Origin: Shewanella schlegeliana
Lineage (GTDB): Bacteria; Pseudomonadota; Gammaproteobacteria; Enterobacterales; Shewanellaceae
NCBI RefSeq assembly: GCF_016765635.1
Contig: NZ_JAESVD010000012.1
Coordinates: 109,732 to 173,731 of the forward strand
Length of the DNA stretch: 64,000 nucleotides
Reading direction: 5' to 3'
Both the position numbers and the translations under genes were made by a program. Every line of letters begins with the position of its first letter. Position 1 is the stretch's first letter. This document shows positions 1 through 7,759 of the stretch, piece by piece. The notes beneath the pieces were generated by a model. That model saw nothing but the letters and a program-made list of their open reading frames with translations, was not told where the DNA came from and searched no databases.

Positions 1-447
1 TCACAGATGATGAAAGATGCAGGCTACCACCCTGTTATCGACTTTGGCTTGCCTGAAGACGAGATGATTCCAGAAGAGAAGAAACTGCCGTTCCGCATGC
101 TATCTCCAGCTATTCCTCAGCGTGCCAATAGCTCTTTTTACAACGTTAAGTACATCCGTAACTTCCCAGCATATTTGGCCAAGATCAACACCGAAGATGC
201 TAAAGAGTTAGGTATTAAAAATAACGACAGAGTCAGGCTCAGTAACCATAGAGGTGAGGCCTTCTTTACCGCACAGGTTTCTGGACAAGTTGGCCGCGGC
301 ACCGTTATGGCACCGAAGAACAACTGGCGCCGTATGGATCCCTACGGTAAAGCGAGCTGTACCAACAACCTGACCACCGACAAGTTAACCGATATGGGTG
401 GCTGCTCGGCCTACCACTCGACCAATGTCGCGCTAGAAAAAGCCTAA
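1..447 (+). CDS. Molybdopterin oxidoreductase, catalytic subunit (C-terminal part)
   Basis: The open frame enters from the left edge, so only about the last 148 residues are visible. They match the C-terminal molybdopterin-dinucleotide-binding domain of the DMSO reductase superfamily: a small beta-barrel with an RVRLSNHRGE-like core, then a region ending near LTDMGGCSAYH. This domain wraps around the pterin in periplasmic or membrane-bound oxidoreductases. The Fe-S, chaperone and cytochrome b genes directly downstream show that it is the catalytic subunit of a three-subunit respiratory complex. The active-site domains lie outside the window, so the substrate (formate, DMSO, TMAO, sulfur compounds and so on) cannot be told from this fragment. 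Confidence 0.85.
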   Translation, partial: SQMMKDAGYHPVIDFGLPEDEMIPEEKKLPFRMLSPAIPQRANSSFYNVKYIRNFPAYLAKINTEDAKELGIKNNDRVRLSNHRGEAFFTAQVSGQVGRGTVMAPKNNWRRMDPYGKASCTNNLTTDKLTDMGGCSAYHSTNVALEKA

Positions 448-454
448 GGGGTAA

Positions 455-1003
455 ATGATGACTATGAACAAAAGAGTAGGCTTTGTCTTCAGACAAGAAA
501 ACTGTGTCGGCTGTGGTGCCTGTACTGTGGCTTGCCAAATTCACAATGAACTACCAGAAAACCACAGATTCCGTAAGGTTGACCGCTACGAAGTTAAGCG
601 TGATGACGGCGCCATTGATGTGTGGCTATCGCATTCTTGCATGCATTGTGAAAACCCAGCCTGCCTGATGGTTTGCCCTGCAAAGGCTTACCACGTAAGA
701 GATGACGGCATTGTAGTGTTAGATCGCGAGAAGTGCACTGGCTGCGGCTTATGTGCCAGCGCTTGTCCTTACTCTGCAGTCAGTATTCGTGAGGACGATG
801 GCAAGGCTGATAAGTGCAACATGTGCGTCGAGTTACTCGATCGCGGTATGCAGCCTGCGTGTGTCCACGGTTGCCCTGTGGAGTGTATCCAAGTTGGCAA
901 CATTGACGAAGTGCTGAAGAAGCCATCTGCTAGCAAAGAAGGCATTGGTTACGGCGACTGCATCACGAAACCTAATCTGGTGATTATTAAGGAACGCGCA
1001 TAA
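455..1003 (+). CDS. Four-cluster ferredoxin-like electron transfer subunit (DmsB/FdhB type)
   Basis: A 182-residue protein with four cysteine groups in the usual order of DmsB/NrfC/FdhB subunits: CVGCGACTVAC near residue 20, CMHCENPACLMVCP near 55-70, CTGCGLCASACP near 90-100 and CNMCVELL...CVHGCP near 115-135. It should carry four [4Fe-4S] clusters and pass electrons between the molybdenum subunit and the membrane cytochrome. The C-terminal TKPNLVI segment is DmsB-like. The gene starts 8 bases after the catalytic subunit stop. Three near-adjacent ATG codons (455, 458, 464) follow an AAGGGG Shine-Dalgarno, so the exact start is uncertain by a few codons. Its stop overlaps the start of the chaperone gene. 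Confidence 0.9.
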   Translation: MMTMNKRVGFVFRQENCVGCGACTVACQIHNELPENHRFRKVDRYEVKRDDGAIDVWLSHSCMHCENPACLMVCPAKAYHVRDDGIVVLDREKCTGCGLCASACPYSAVSIREDDGKADKCNMCVELLDRGMQPACVHGCPVECIQVGNIDEVLKKPSASKEGIGYGDCITKPNLVIIKERA

Positions 1004-1593
1004 TGACAAGCCAATATGGTCCGATGGCAACGGCTTACTTTGCCTTTAAATCGATGATCTTCTTTCCATCACAAGCTGAGGCACTTAATGGATTAATCGC
1101 TTACCTAGAATCGAGCAATCCACAAAGTCCACTACTCACTGAGGCGAAGTTGTTTGTCGAAGATCCATCCGAGTTGGAGTTTGACTTCAATCGCATGTGT
1201 ATCGGTCCATATAAGCTGTTGGTTGCCCCCTATGAGGGCATATACCGCAGCGGAACCCATGTCATAAACACAGATGAAACTGTCGAGGTTGCCGACTTCT
1301 ATCAACAGATAGGTTTAGTCATCGACGACAAATTCAATGAACCCGCCGATTTTATCGGTAACGAGTTGGAGTTTCTTTACTGTGTGCACGCCCTTGCAAG
1401 TGAGCAGAGACAAGCAAATAACCTAGAAGCTGCTAATGAACTCGACGCCATGGCGGATGAGTTTGTTAATAAGCACCTTGGAGTGTGGATTAATCCTTTC
1501 TGTGAAGGCATTAAGCTGCACGCTAAGCAGGCTTTCTGGCGAGAATTTGCTAATGAACTGCAACTTTTTATCACCAAGCAACTGCATGAATAG
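1003..1593 (+). CDS. TorD/DmsD-family molybdoenzyme maturation chaperone
   Basis: A 196-residue, mostly helical cytoplasmic protein of the TorD/DmsD (redox enzyme maturation protein) family. These proteins bind the Tat signal and apo-form of a molybdoenzyme and hold it until the cofactor is inserted and export can begin. Family features seen are the C-terminal helical stretch with H-x-x-x-W-I-N-P-F-C near residue 155, which matches the H(V/I)-x-P-W-x-P-F-C-type motif, and the lack of a signal peptide. The start codon overlaps the stop of the Fe-S subunit gene (TAATG), so the two are probably translationally coupled. Its partner is most likely the molybdoenzyme encoded just upstream. Confidence 0.85.
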   Translation: MTSQYGPMATAYFAFKSMIFFPSQAEALNGLIAYLESSNPQSPLLTEAKLFVEDPSELEFDFNRMCIGPYKLLVAPYEGIYRSGTHVINTDETVEVADFYQQIGLVIDDKFNEPADFIGNELEFLYCVHALASEQRQANNLEAANELDAMADEFVNKHLGVWINPFCEGIKLHAKQAFWREFANELQLFITKQLHE

Positions 1594-1673
1594 GCTGCCT
1601 GTTAAAACAGTCTATTACACATCAGGATCAGGCTTTATTTATGACGTACCTAAACGCCAGATAAAGCCAAAAG

Positions 1674-1692
1674 AGGCGGCCTTAAGCCGCCA
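1674..1692 (+). promoter_or_regulatory. Intra-operon stem-loop before the cytochrome b gene
   Basis: In the 111-bp gap between the chaperone and cytochrome genes, a GC-rich perfect stem (GGCGGC / GCCGCC, 5-base loop) ends directly before the AAAGGAG ribosome-binding site of the next gene. A second inverted pair (GGCTTTAT at about 1631 and ATAAAGCC at about 1669) encloses the sequence just upstream. No T-run follows the stem, so it is not an intrinsic terminator. It could be an mRNA processing or stability element that sets the ratio of subunits. That role is inference. Confidence 0.45.
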
Positions 1693-1704
1693 AAGGAGTT
1701 ACCT

Positions 1705-2670
1705 ATGAACAGAGCAATAAAATGGCTTAGTTTTATTGTGATCAGCCTGCTTGTCTCTACTGCAGCTATGGCAGCAGATGAGGCAAACTTACAGCCACAG
1801 CAGTGGCAACCGATTAAAATCGAAGCCATTGCTGGCGATATCCCAGAATTACGCGGTATGCCAACGGATCCCCAGCTACTGTTACCTGAGTCCGTTCCAG
1901 AAGATGCCAACGAAGTGATATTAGGTTATTTAGTCGCAACCGATACTATCGCGTTGTTGGTCTACGCCAGCCTATTTGCGGTTATTAGCTTATTTATCAT
2001 TTTCATCGTAATCAATGGTATTTCACGTCTAGATGACGGTTATTCAGGCAAGCTAATTAAGCGCTGGTCCGGTTTGAGCATCAGTGTGCACTGGCTAGGA
2101 GCCATCGCCTGTATCTTTTTAATTCTAACCGGTTTAGTACTATCGGGTGGGCGTTTATATCTCGAACCAAGCATGAATCAATCTGGCTGGGCATCACTTA
2201 TAGGGCTCTCTAGCGGATTGCATGAGCTGATGGCGTTCCCATTCATCTTAGGCTACGTGTTGATGATCTTGATGTGGGCACCGAAGCAAATTCCAGCAAG
2301 CTACGATCTTAAGTGGTTTGCCGTACTCGGCGGTTACCTCAACACAGGTAAGAAACATCATCCAGATGCGGGCTTTGCCAACGCAGGTGAAAAGCTGTGG
2401 TTCTGGGTATTTGCCCTGTTTGGCGGCTTAATGGTGATATCAGGCCTCACCATGATGTTCCCTGAGACCTTCGTTGTTACCAAAAACACCGCCAATACCA
2501 TGCTGCTGGTGCATATCGTCTCGACCATCATCATCACGGCGTTCTCGGTTGTGCATATCTTTATGGCGACTGTGATGTCTGAAGGCGGCATGTCTAACAT
2601 GACCTCTGGCTACTGCGATGAAAACTGGGCTAAACAGCACCACAACCTATGGTTCAAAGAGCTGAAGTAA
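1705..2670 (+). CDS. Cytochrome b membrane subunit (formate dehydrogenase gamma / FdhC type)
   Basis: A 321-residue protein with an N-terminal signal peptide (about residues 1-23, ending AAMA) and a periplasmic stretch of about 50 residues. Four or more membrane helices follow, near 75-100, 128-150, 175-195, 230-250 and 265-290. Histidines within the helices (for example near SVHWLGA, LHELMAF, LVHIVST and VVHIFMA) fit a di-heme b-type cytochrome of the FdnI/FdhC family that exchanges electrons with the quinone pool. The start is set by a strong AAAGGAG site. It is the last gene of the molybdoenzyme operon. Pairing a DmsB-like Fe-S subunit with an FdhC-type anchor rather than a DmsC-type anchor is notable. 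Confidence 0.85.
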   Translation: MNRAIKWLSFIVISLLVSTAAMAADEANLQPQQWQPIKIEAIAGDIPELRGMPTDPQLLLPESVPEDANEVILGYLVATDTIALLVYASLFAVISLFIIFIVINGISRLDDGYSGKLIKRWSGLSISVHWLGAIACIFLILTGLVLSGGRLYLEPSMNQSGWASLIGLSSGLHELMAFPFILGYVLMILMWAPKQIPASYDLKWFAVLGGYLNTGKKHHPDAGFANAGEKLWFWVFALFGGLMVISGLTMMFPETFVVTKNTANTMLLVHIVSTIIITAFSVVHIFMATVMSEGGMSNMTSGYCDENWAKQHHNLWFKELK

Positions 2671-2694
2671 CTCAGCCCAACTAAATGCACCATC

Positions 2695-2720
2695 ACCCAC
2701 CAGCACTGCTGCTGGTGGGT
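2695..2720 (+). terminator. Probable terminator of the molybdoenzyme operon
   Basis: A perfect 11-bp inverted repeat (ACCCACCAGCA / TGCTGGTGGGT) with a 4-base loop lies 24 bases after the cytochrome b stop. Only a weak T-rich tail follows, so termination may be partial and some read-through into the porin gene is possible. Confidence 0.6.
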
Positions 2721-2811
2721 TCTTATACCAATAATATTTATTCGCTTTGCACCAACTCTAGCCTTTTAGAGAGGGCGACTTGTTGCAGCCGAAATATAGG
2801 GAAATATATAG

Positions 2812-3876
2812 ATGAAAACATTGAAAGCACTTCTGGCCGTTGCCGTTAGCCTATGCTGTATAAACGCTTATGCCGACGATTCTGCCACAACAGCCGAACT
2901 TGAAGCCCGTATCGCCAAACTCGAAAACAACGCTGCAGCATCACAATTTAAAAATAGCCAAGTCAGTCTCTACGGCTCACTTCGCCCAAGCTTAAGCTAC
3001 CTCGACGACAATCAAGATAAAACTTGGGATGTGCGTGATGCGCTCTCTCGTGTCGGTATTAAAGCCAGCACCGAATTTGCCGATGGCTGGAGCGCTATCG
3101 CCCAAGGCGAATGGAGCGTCGATATCGCTAACTCTGGCAACTTCGGTAAGGCACGCCAAGCTTATGCCGCTATCGCCTCGCCCTACGGCCAAGTGGGTAT
3201 CGGTAAACAGCGCCCAGCGCAGTACACCTTGGTGGCTGAATATGTAGATATCTTTGATCATGGCAATAGCCCTTTTGCTTACGATCATGAAAGCCCATTT
3301 TTCGTCGATAACTTTGTGACTTACCAACTGGTCACTGGCGATTTTACCTGGATGGCAGGAGCACAATTTAATGGTGACAGTGGTGAAGATGCTACCGATA
3401 TGGTTAACGTCGGTGTGGGATACGATCTAAACCAGCTACATATTGGTCTAGGTTATGTCAGCCAAAATACTGTCGATAACCAGCATATAGAAGGCGATGA
3501 CAATACCCTTGGTGGTGTAGTGGCTTATACCTTTAGCAATGATCTATATCTAGCCGTGAGTTATCAAGATAAGCAATACAACTATGATGCTGGCAGCATG
3601 AATAAAGACCGTAGCGGCAGCACCTTAGATACCGCACTGGCCTACCCTATCTTTGACGACTACAAGGTCAAACTCGGTTACTTTCAGTTTAAAGATGGTA
3701 TCGACAATAACACTTCTGCCGACTATGACGGTTTTAACACTACGTTTGAGTGGAACCCTGTCGATAATGTGCGCGTACATTTAGAGTATCTCGATAAGAA
3801 CTTCGATAATCGTGATGACGACCGCTCGGTCACTATCGGCTTTAGATACGACTTTAACCTCACTTGGCAAAGCTAA
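2812..3876 (+). CDS. General outer-membrane porin (Gram-negative porin family)
   Basis: A 354-residue protein with a signal peptide (about residues 1-21, ending AYA) and a short coiled-coil-like segment (ELEARIAKLENN, about 29-40). The rest is a beta-barrel with alternating hydrophobic and aromatic strands, starting at VSLYGSLRPSLSY and ending in YDFNLTWQS. Most porins of this family end in Phe or Trp; this one ends two residues past a Trp. It should form a passive diffusion channel in the outer membrane. It lies about 140 bp after a respiratory molybdoenzyme operon and just before a chemoreceptor gene, which suggests a role in uptake of the respiratory substrate. That link is inferred only from position. 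Confidence 0.85.
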   Translation: MKTLKALLAVAVSLCCINAYADDSATTAELEARIAKLENNAAASQFKNSQVSLYGSLRPSLSYLDDNQDKTWDVRDALSRVGIKASTEFADGWSAIAQGEWSVDIANSGNFGKARQAYAAIASPYGQVGIGKQRPAQYTLVAEYVDIFDHGNSPFAYDHESPFFVDNFVTYQLVTGDFTWMAGAQFNGDSGEDATDMVNVGVGYDLNQLHIGLGYVSQNTVDNQHIEGDDNTLGGVVAYTFSNDLYLAVSYQDKQYNYDAGSMNKDRSGSTLDTALAYPIFDDYKVKLGYFQFKDGIDNNTSADYDGFNTTFEWNPVDNVRVHLEYLDKNFDNRDDDRSVTIGFRYDFNLTWQS

Positions 3877-4024
3877 GCTAACGTACAAGTAAGCGTTACA
3901 GCTTTGTCATAAGAGTTTTGTCGTAAAAGCTTAGTCATAAAAGTTTAGCCACAAACCATAACACTCCCTTCTAAGGGGCCGACCCCGGCCTCTTTTATTC
4001 GCGTTACAGCGTGGAGAGAAACAA

Positions 4025-5926
4025 TTGCTAGGATTTAGAAAATCGCTAATCGCGTCAATGGTGACTCTAGTCGCCCTTTGCCTTTTGATCTCAAACTACT
4101 TGTCCTATATCGAGATCAAGCAAAGCACCATTGCCTACACTAATGAGAAACTCAGCGCCTTGGTCAATAATGAATCCAGCAAGATTGAAAGCTGGTTTAC
4201 AGAAAAAGCTTCTGCTATCGACGCACTCGCTAATCATTACCGGATCGGTAGTTACCGTAATAACTATGTTAATGCTGCACGGATCTCTACCGATGTCGGT
4301 GGCGTTGCTCGTATCTATTTCGGCTTTGATGACGGCAGTGCCTACTCAACAGAGAGCAGTAACAAGTGGATAAACGGCAAGGCAATAGCGGAGAAATACG
4401 ATCCACGTACTCGTCCCTGGTATCAACAAGGAAAATCCACTAACAACCTCGATATCACCGATATCTATGTCGATGATGGTACCGGCCACGATGTGATCTC
4501 GATTCTAAAGAACCTGGGTGACGGCGTGGTACTGGGAGATATTGAGCTGACCTATCTCAGCGACATCGTAAAGTCGGTCGACTATCCTGGTGCAGTCGCA
4601 TTGATCACAGATCAAACCGGAAAAGTGTTAGCCTCGGAGTCTAAAACCTTAGTCGCTGGCAGCCATTTTTCAGATTTCGGACTCGGGGCTGTCGAGCGCA
4701 AGCTGCTAGCTAATGATGAAACGAGGCAGGAGTACAGCTTAGATGGCCTAGATAAACTGGCTTTCTCAAAAGCCATCCACTTGGTTAACGGCAAGAAATG
4801 GTACTTGTTTGTCGGCCTAGATAAATCTATTGCTTATGCCGCGGTCAATAGTGCCCTCTACAACGCCATTATCTCCTCTAGCATCATACTGGCAATCACC
4901 ATCTGTATTTTACTTGGGGTGCTCTTCGTACTCTATCAACCTATTCTGTCACTCAAAGAGATGGTCACCGAACTATCCAAGGGCAATGGCGATCTAACTC
5001 GACGTCTTGAAGCCAAGAATGATGACGATCTAGGTCAGATCTCAAAAGGCATCAACCGCTTTATCGAGAACCTGCAGAAGATGATGCTAGAGGTGTTGCA
5101 ATCATCGACCCATATCGCCAGCAGCGTTGAGCGTCTACGGTCTGAAACTGAGGCTAATACCACCATTTTAGCGGCGCATACCACAGAAACAGAGCAGATC
5201 GTCACGGCCGTCGAAGAGATGAGCGCCACCGCCAACGACGTTGCCAGAAATGGCGCAGAAACCGCTTCTTTTACCCAGATGACCAATCAACAGACCGTCG
5301 AGTCTAAAACGGTTGTAGCCCGAGCAACCAGTACCGTGGCTCAGCTGGTCCAAGAGGTCGAAAATACGTCCACCAATATTGCCCAAATTGATAAAGACAC
5401 AATCAATATTACTCAAGTACTTAAAGTAATTGGTGAAATTGCCGATCAAACCAATCTATTAGCGCTTAACGCGGCTATTGAAGCCGCCCGAGCCGGTGAG
5501 CAGGGGCGTGGGTTTGCAGTGGTGGCCGACGAAGTTCGCGCCTTAGCCGCCCGAACTCAGTCCAGCACCGCAGAGATAGAAGTTACCCTTAATAAACTCA
5601 GGGCAGCCTCTAATGCAGCAATGCTCTCTATGGATGAGACGAAAAACACCTGCATTAAAACCGCCGACACCACAGAGAGGGTGGCCAGCGATCTCGACGC
5701 GATCGGTGCCTCCGTCAATCAAATCAATGATCTCAATACTCAAATAGCGACTGCAGCCGAAGAGCAAAGCTCAGTATCCAGCGAGATCACCCGCAATATG
5801 TCGGCCATCAGCGAAATGGCTAACGAATTGGCGATAAACGGTGAAAGCACCTGCCGAGAAACCGTCAATCTCGCCACGGCGAACCACCAGCTTGAATTGA
5901 TCGTGAATCAATTTAAGCTTAATTAA
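4025..5926 (+). CDS. Methyl-accepting chemotaxis protein with dCACHE sensor
   Basis: A 633-residue chemoreceptor. In order: a transmembrane helix (about 8-26), a periplasmic double-CACHE sensor (about 35-275) with the hallmark DPRTRPWYQQ motif near residue 137, a second helix (about 283-305), a HAMP segment (about 305-357) and a long coiled-coil signalling domain. The conserved hairpin tip (IGEIADQTNLLALNAAIEAA and the following RAGEQGRGFAVVADEVRALA) is near 468-510. The start is TTG, supported by a GGAGAG site 7-8 bases upstream and by placing the first helix at the N-terminus. dCACHE domains usually bind small molecules such as amino acids or organic acids. The ligand here is unknown. Confidence 0.93.
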   Translation: MLGFRKSLIASMVTLVALCLLISNYLSYIEIKQSTIAYTNEKLSALVNNESSKIESWFTEKASAIDALANHYRIGSYRNNYVNAARISTDVGGVARIYFGFDDGSAYSTESSNKWINGKAIAEKYDPRTRPWYQQGKSTNNLDITDIYVDDGTGHDVISILKNLGDGVVLGDIELTYLSDIVKSVDYPGAVALITDQTGKVLASESKTLVAGSHFSDFGLGAVERKLLANDETRQEYSLDGLDKLAFSKAIHLVNGKKWYLFVGLDKSIAYAAVNSALYNAIISSSIILAITICILLGVLFVLYQPILSLKEMVTELSKGNGDLTRRLEAKNDDDLGQISKGINRFIENLQKMMLEVLQSSTHIASSVERLRSETEANTTILAAHTTETEQIVTAVEEMSATANDVARNGAETASFTQMTNQQTVESKTVVARATSTVAQLVQEVENTSTNIAQIDKDTINITQVLKVIGEIADQTNLLALNAAIEAARAGEQGRGFAVVADEVRALAARTQSSTAEIEVTLNKLRAASNAAMLSMDETKNTCIKTADTTERVASDLDAIGASVNQINDLNTQIATAAEEQSSVSSEITRNMSAISEMANELAINGESTCRETVNLATANHQLELIVNQFKLN

Positions 5927-6057
5927 TCTCCCTAAGCCACAGTCTATCTCCCTTTTCGCTATCGAGCAGAAAAGGCAGATAGACAGCGCCGAATCAGTAC
6001 CAATCGAGTATAATCAGCAAATCATCACCTTATCTTTAATATAAGCACCACCGCGTT

Positions 6058-6987
6058 ATGAGTAAGTACACAGCTCCCACCTTTTCAATTGCATTGCTTC
6101 ACCCTAAATACTGGGGCGTGCTAGTGATAGTAAGCATCAGTTACCTATGTAGTTTATTGCCCTACTCTATCCAAATCCGCATGGGTAAGACTCTAGGACG
6201 TATTGCGATCGGCTTCATGAAGAAGCGTCGCAGCACCATCGAGCGTAACTTAGAGCTTTGTTTCCCAGAGATGGATGATGCCGAGCGCGAACTGCTAGTT
6301 AAGCAGAACATTGAAAATACTGGACTTGCACTGTTCGAAACCGGGATGGCCTGGTTTTGGTCTGAGGCTCGCGTAGCAAGACATATGAAAGTTGAAGGCT
6401 TGGAGCATATCGAGAGGTTAAAAGCAGAGGGGCGCGGCGCTCTGTTAGTGGCGGTGCATTCGCTTAACCTTGAACTTGGCGGTCGAGCCTTTGGACTCTA
6501 TAACTCCGGGATGGGCGTCTATCGCCCTAACAACAACCCTTGTTTCGACTACTTTCAATTAAAGGGGCGCTCCCGTGGTGGACACACATTGATCCATCGT
6601 AAGAACGTCAAGTTTATGCTGGAAGCACTCAATGATGGCGCGTTTATGTGGTACGCCCCCGATCATGACTATGGTCGCCGTCGCTCAACTTTTGCGCCGC
6701 TATTTGCGGTAGAAAATGCCTGCACTACGACAGGTACCAGTATCTTAGTCGAAGGATCTGACTGCGCGATTGTGCCTATTGTGATGGTGCGTAACGATGA
6801 TAACGGCCACTACACCTTAACCATCAAAGAGCCATTAATTGACCAGTTTCCTAAGGGCGATGAAAACGCGGGTGCTCGCTTTATTAATAAGATTGTTGAA
6901 GCCTCGATTATGGACGCTCCAAGCCAATATATGTGGCTACATAGACGCTTTAAGAATCGCCCCGATGGTGAAAGCTCTTTATATTAA
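6058..6987 (+). CDS. lpxL: Lipid A biosynthesis acyltransferase (lauroyl, LpxL/HtrB type)
   Basis: A 309-residue member of the LpxL/LpxM family (E. coli LpxL is about 306 residues), which adds a secondary acyl chain to Kdo2-lipid IVA at the inner membrane. Visible marks are one N-terminal membrane helix (about 20-40), the catalytic H-x4-E motif (HSLNLE, His134 and Glu139), GVYRPNNNP, and the HDYGRRRS...FAPLFAV block typical of LpxL. No strong Shine-Dalgarno precedes the ATG. The gene appears to be a single unit facing a convergent DUF1232 gene. Its last codons form the first unit of a 23-bp tandem repeat. LpxM is possible, but the HDYG and PLFAV features favour LpxL. Confidence 0.88.
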   Translation: MSKYTAPTFSIALLHPKYWGVLVIVSISYLCSLLPYSIQIRMGKTLGRIAIGFMKKRRSTIERNLELCFPEMDDAERELLVKQNIENTGLALFETGMAWFWSEARVARHMKVEGLEHIERLKAEGRGALLVAVHSLNLELGGRAFGLYNSGMGVYRPNNNPCFDYFQLKGRSRGGHTLIHRKNVKFMLEALNDGAFMWYAPDHDYGRRRSTFAPLFAVENACTTTGTSILVEGSDCAIVPIVMVRNDDNGHYTLTIKEPLIDQFPKGDENAGARFINKIVEASIMDAPSQYMWLHRRFKNRPDGESSLY

Positions 6988-7043
6988 CCAGTGAAGCCTC
7001 TTTACATTAACCGATGAGGTCTCTCTGTATTAACTTGTGAGGC
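6975..7043. repeat. Three 23-bp imperfect tandem repeats over the lpxL stop
   Basis: Three adjacent 23-base units (6975-6997, 6998-7020, 7021-7043) share CTCTnTnnATTAAnnnnTGA and differ at a few positions. The first unit contains the last codons and stop of lpxL. The third runs to the end of the convergent DUF1232 gene, whose stop begins at 7043. The array fills the whole intergenic gap. Confidence 0.8.
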
Positions 7044-7384
7044 TAATCAAACCAAGCGGCTGACTTTTCGGCGGCTTGGTTTTTTACGTTATCATCGACA
7101 TACATAGTCACCATGGCCAGCGCGGCGGCTAATGCTCCAAGATCGTCAGTATAGCCGAGTATAGGTGTTAGATCTGGAACGGCATCAATCGGCGCAATAA
7201 AGTAAGCCAAAGCCCCAAAGATCACTGTCTTGGCCCATTTAGGCGTGTCTGGACGCTGAGCCGCATAATAGAGGCACAAGGCGTTATCTATCACTTCACG
7301 ACCGGCTTTCTTGGCAAACAGTTTTACCTTCTGCCAAAAGCTCTCATCGCTATATTCGGTAGTGCCATTCGTTTCTTGAGTCAT
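7043..7384 (-). CDS. DUF1232 (YkvA-like) small membrane protein
   Basis: A 113-residue protein with the DUF1232 core (ALAYFIAPIDAVPDLTPILG, about residues 60-79), in which an I-D-x-x-P-D signature sits in a hydrophobic hairpin. This is followed by GYTDDLGALAAAL. The family is widespread, probably membrane-associated, and has no agreed biochemical role. The gene is convergent with lpxL and shares no operon with a clear partner. Its upstream region (7385-7759) is occupied by a palindromic repeat element, so its promoter either lies within that element or in the short stretch directly before the ATG. Confidence 0.8.
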   Translation of the reverse strand: MTQETNGTTEYSDESFWQKVKLFAKKAGREVIDNALCLYYAAQRPDTPKWAKTVIFGALAYFIAPIDAVPDLTPILGYTDDLGALAAALAMVTMYVDDNVKNQAAEKSAAWFD

Positions 7385-7401
7385 GATTCCTGCCCAATAA
7401 A

Positions 7402-7710
7402 AAGGGAATATTTAATACCAATCAGTATAAAGATTTGGTCGCTCAGCGAGAGTTTAGCGGTTCTGAGGCAAGGCAACGAGTGAAGAGCATAGTTGTTCTA
7501 CGGTTAAGCTCGTTAACAAAGCGTCAGAGTCGCTAAAACTCGCCATTCTGGAGCGTTTTTGGCTGCCTACTTCAGCGTTGAACAGCTTTACAAGGGAATA
7601 GCCATTCTTACAGCTATTCGCCTTGAATTAGTTTGCCAAAAACCGCTCTGAGTAGATCAACTTCTTATACTGAGTGGTATTAATACCAATCAGTATAAAG
7701 ATATTCCCTT
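7402..7710. repeat. 309-bp nested-palindrome (MITE-like) intergenic element
   Basis: This element fills most of the 375-bp gap between two minus-strand genes. The outermost arms are AAGGGAATAT (7402-7411) and ATATTCCCTT (7701-7710). Inside are an AATACCAATCAGTATA arm at about 7414, its near-perfect inverse at 7664-7680, and a further direct copy at 7681-7698, which makes a 37-bp palindrome at the right end. Two 35-base imperfect arms (7446-7480 and 7509-7543) and a hairpin at about 7590-7624 lie within. There is no coding frame of note. The structure fits a non-autonomous mobile or RNA-folding repeat. No transposase is nearby. Confidence 0.7.
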
Positions 7711-7759
7711 ATTTTAGTTTATTTAGCTACAGCAACCTCATCGCTAGTGCTTTGCAGCT

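Noticed and set aside
3965..3990. Possible terminator before the chemoreceptor gene (GGGGCCGACCCCGGCC)
   Set aside because: The stem can be drawn in several poor ways and does not pair cleanly with the T-rich tail, so it was not listed as a feature.
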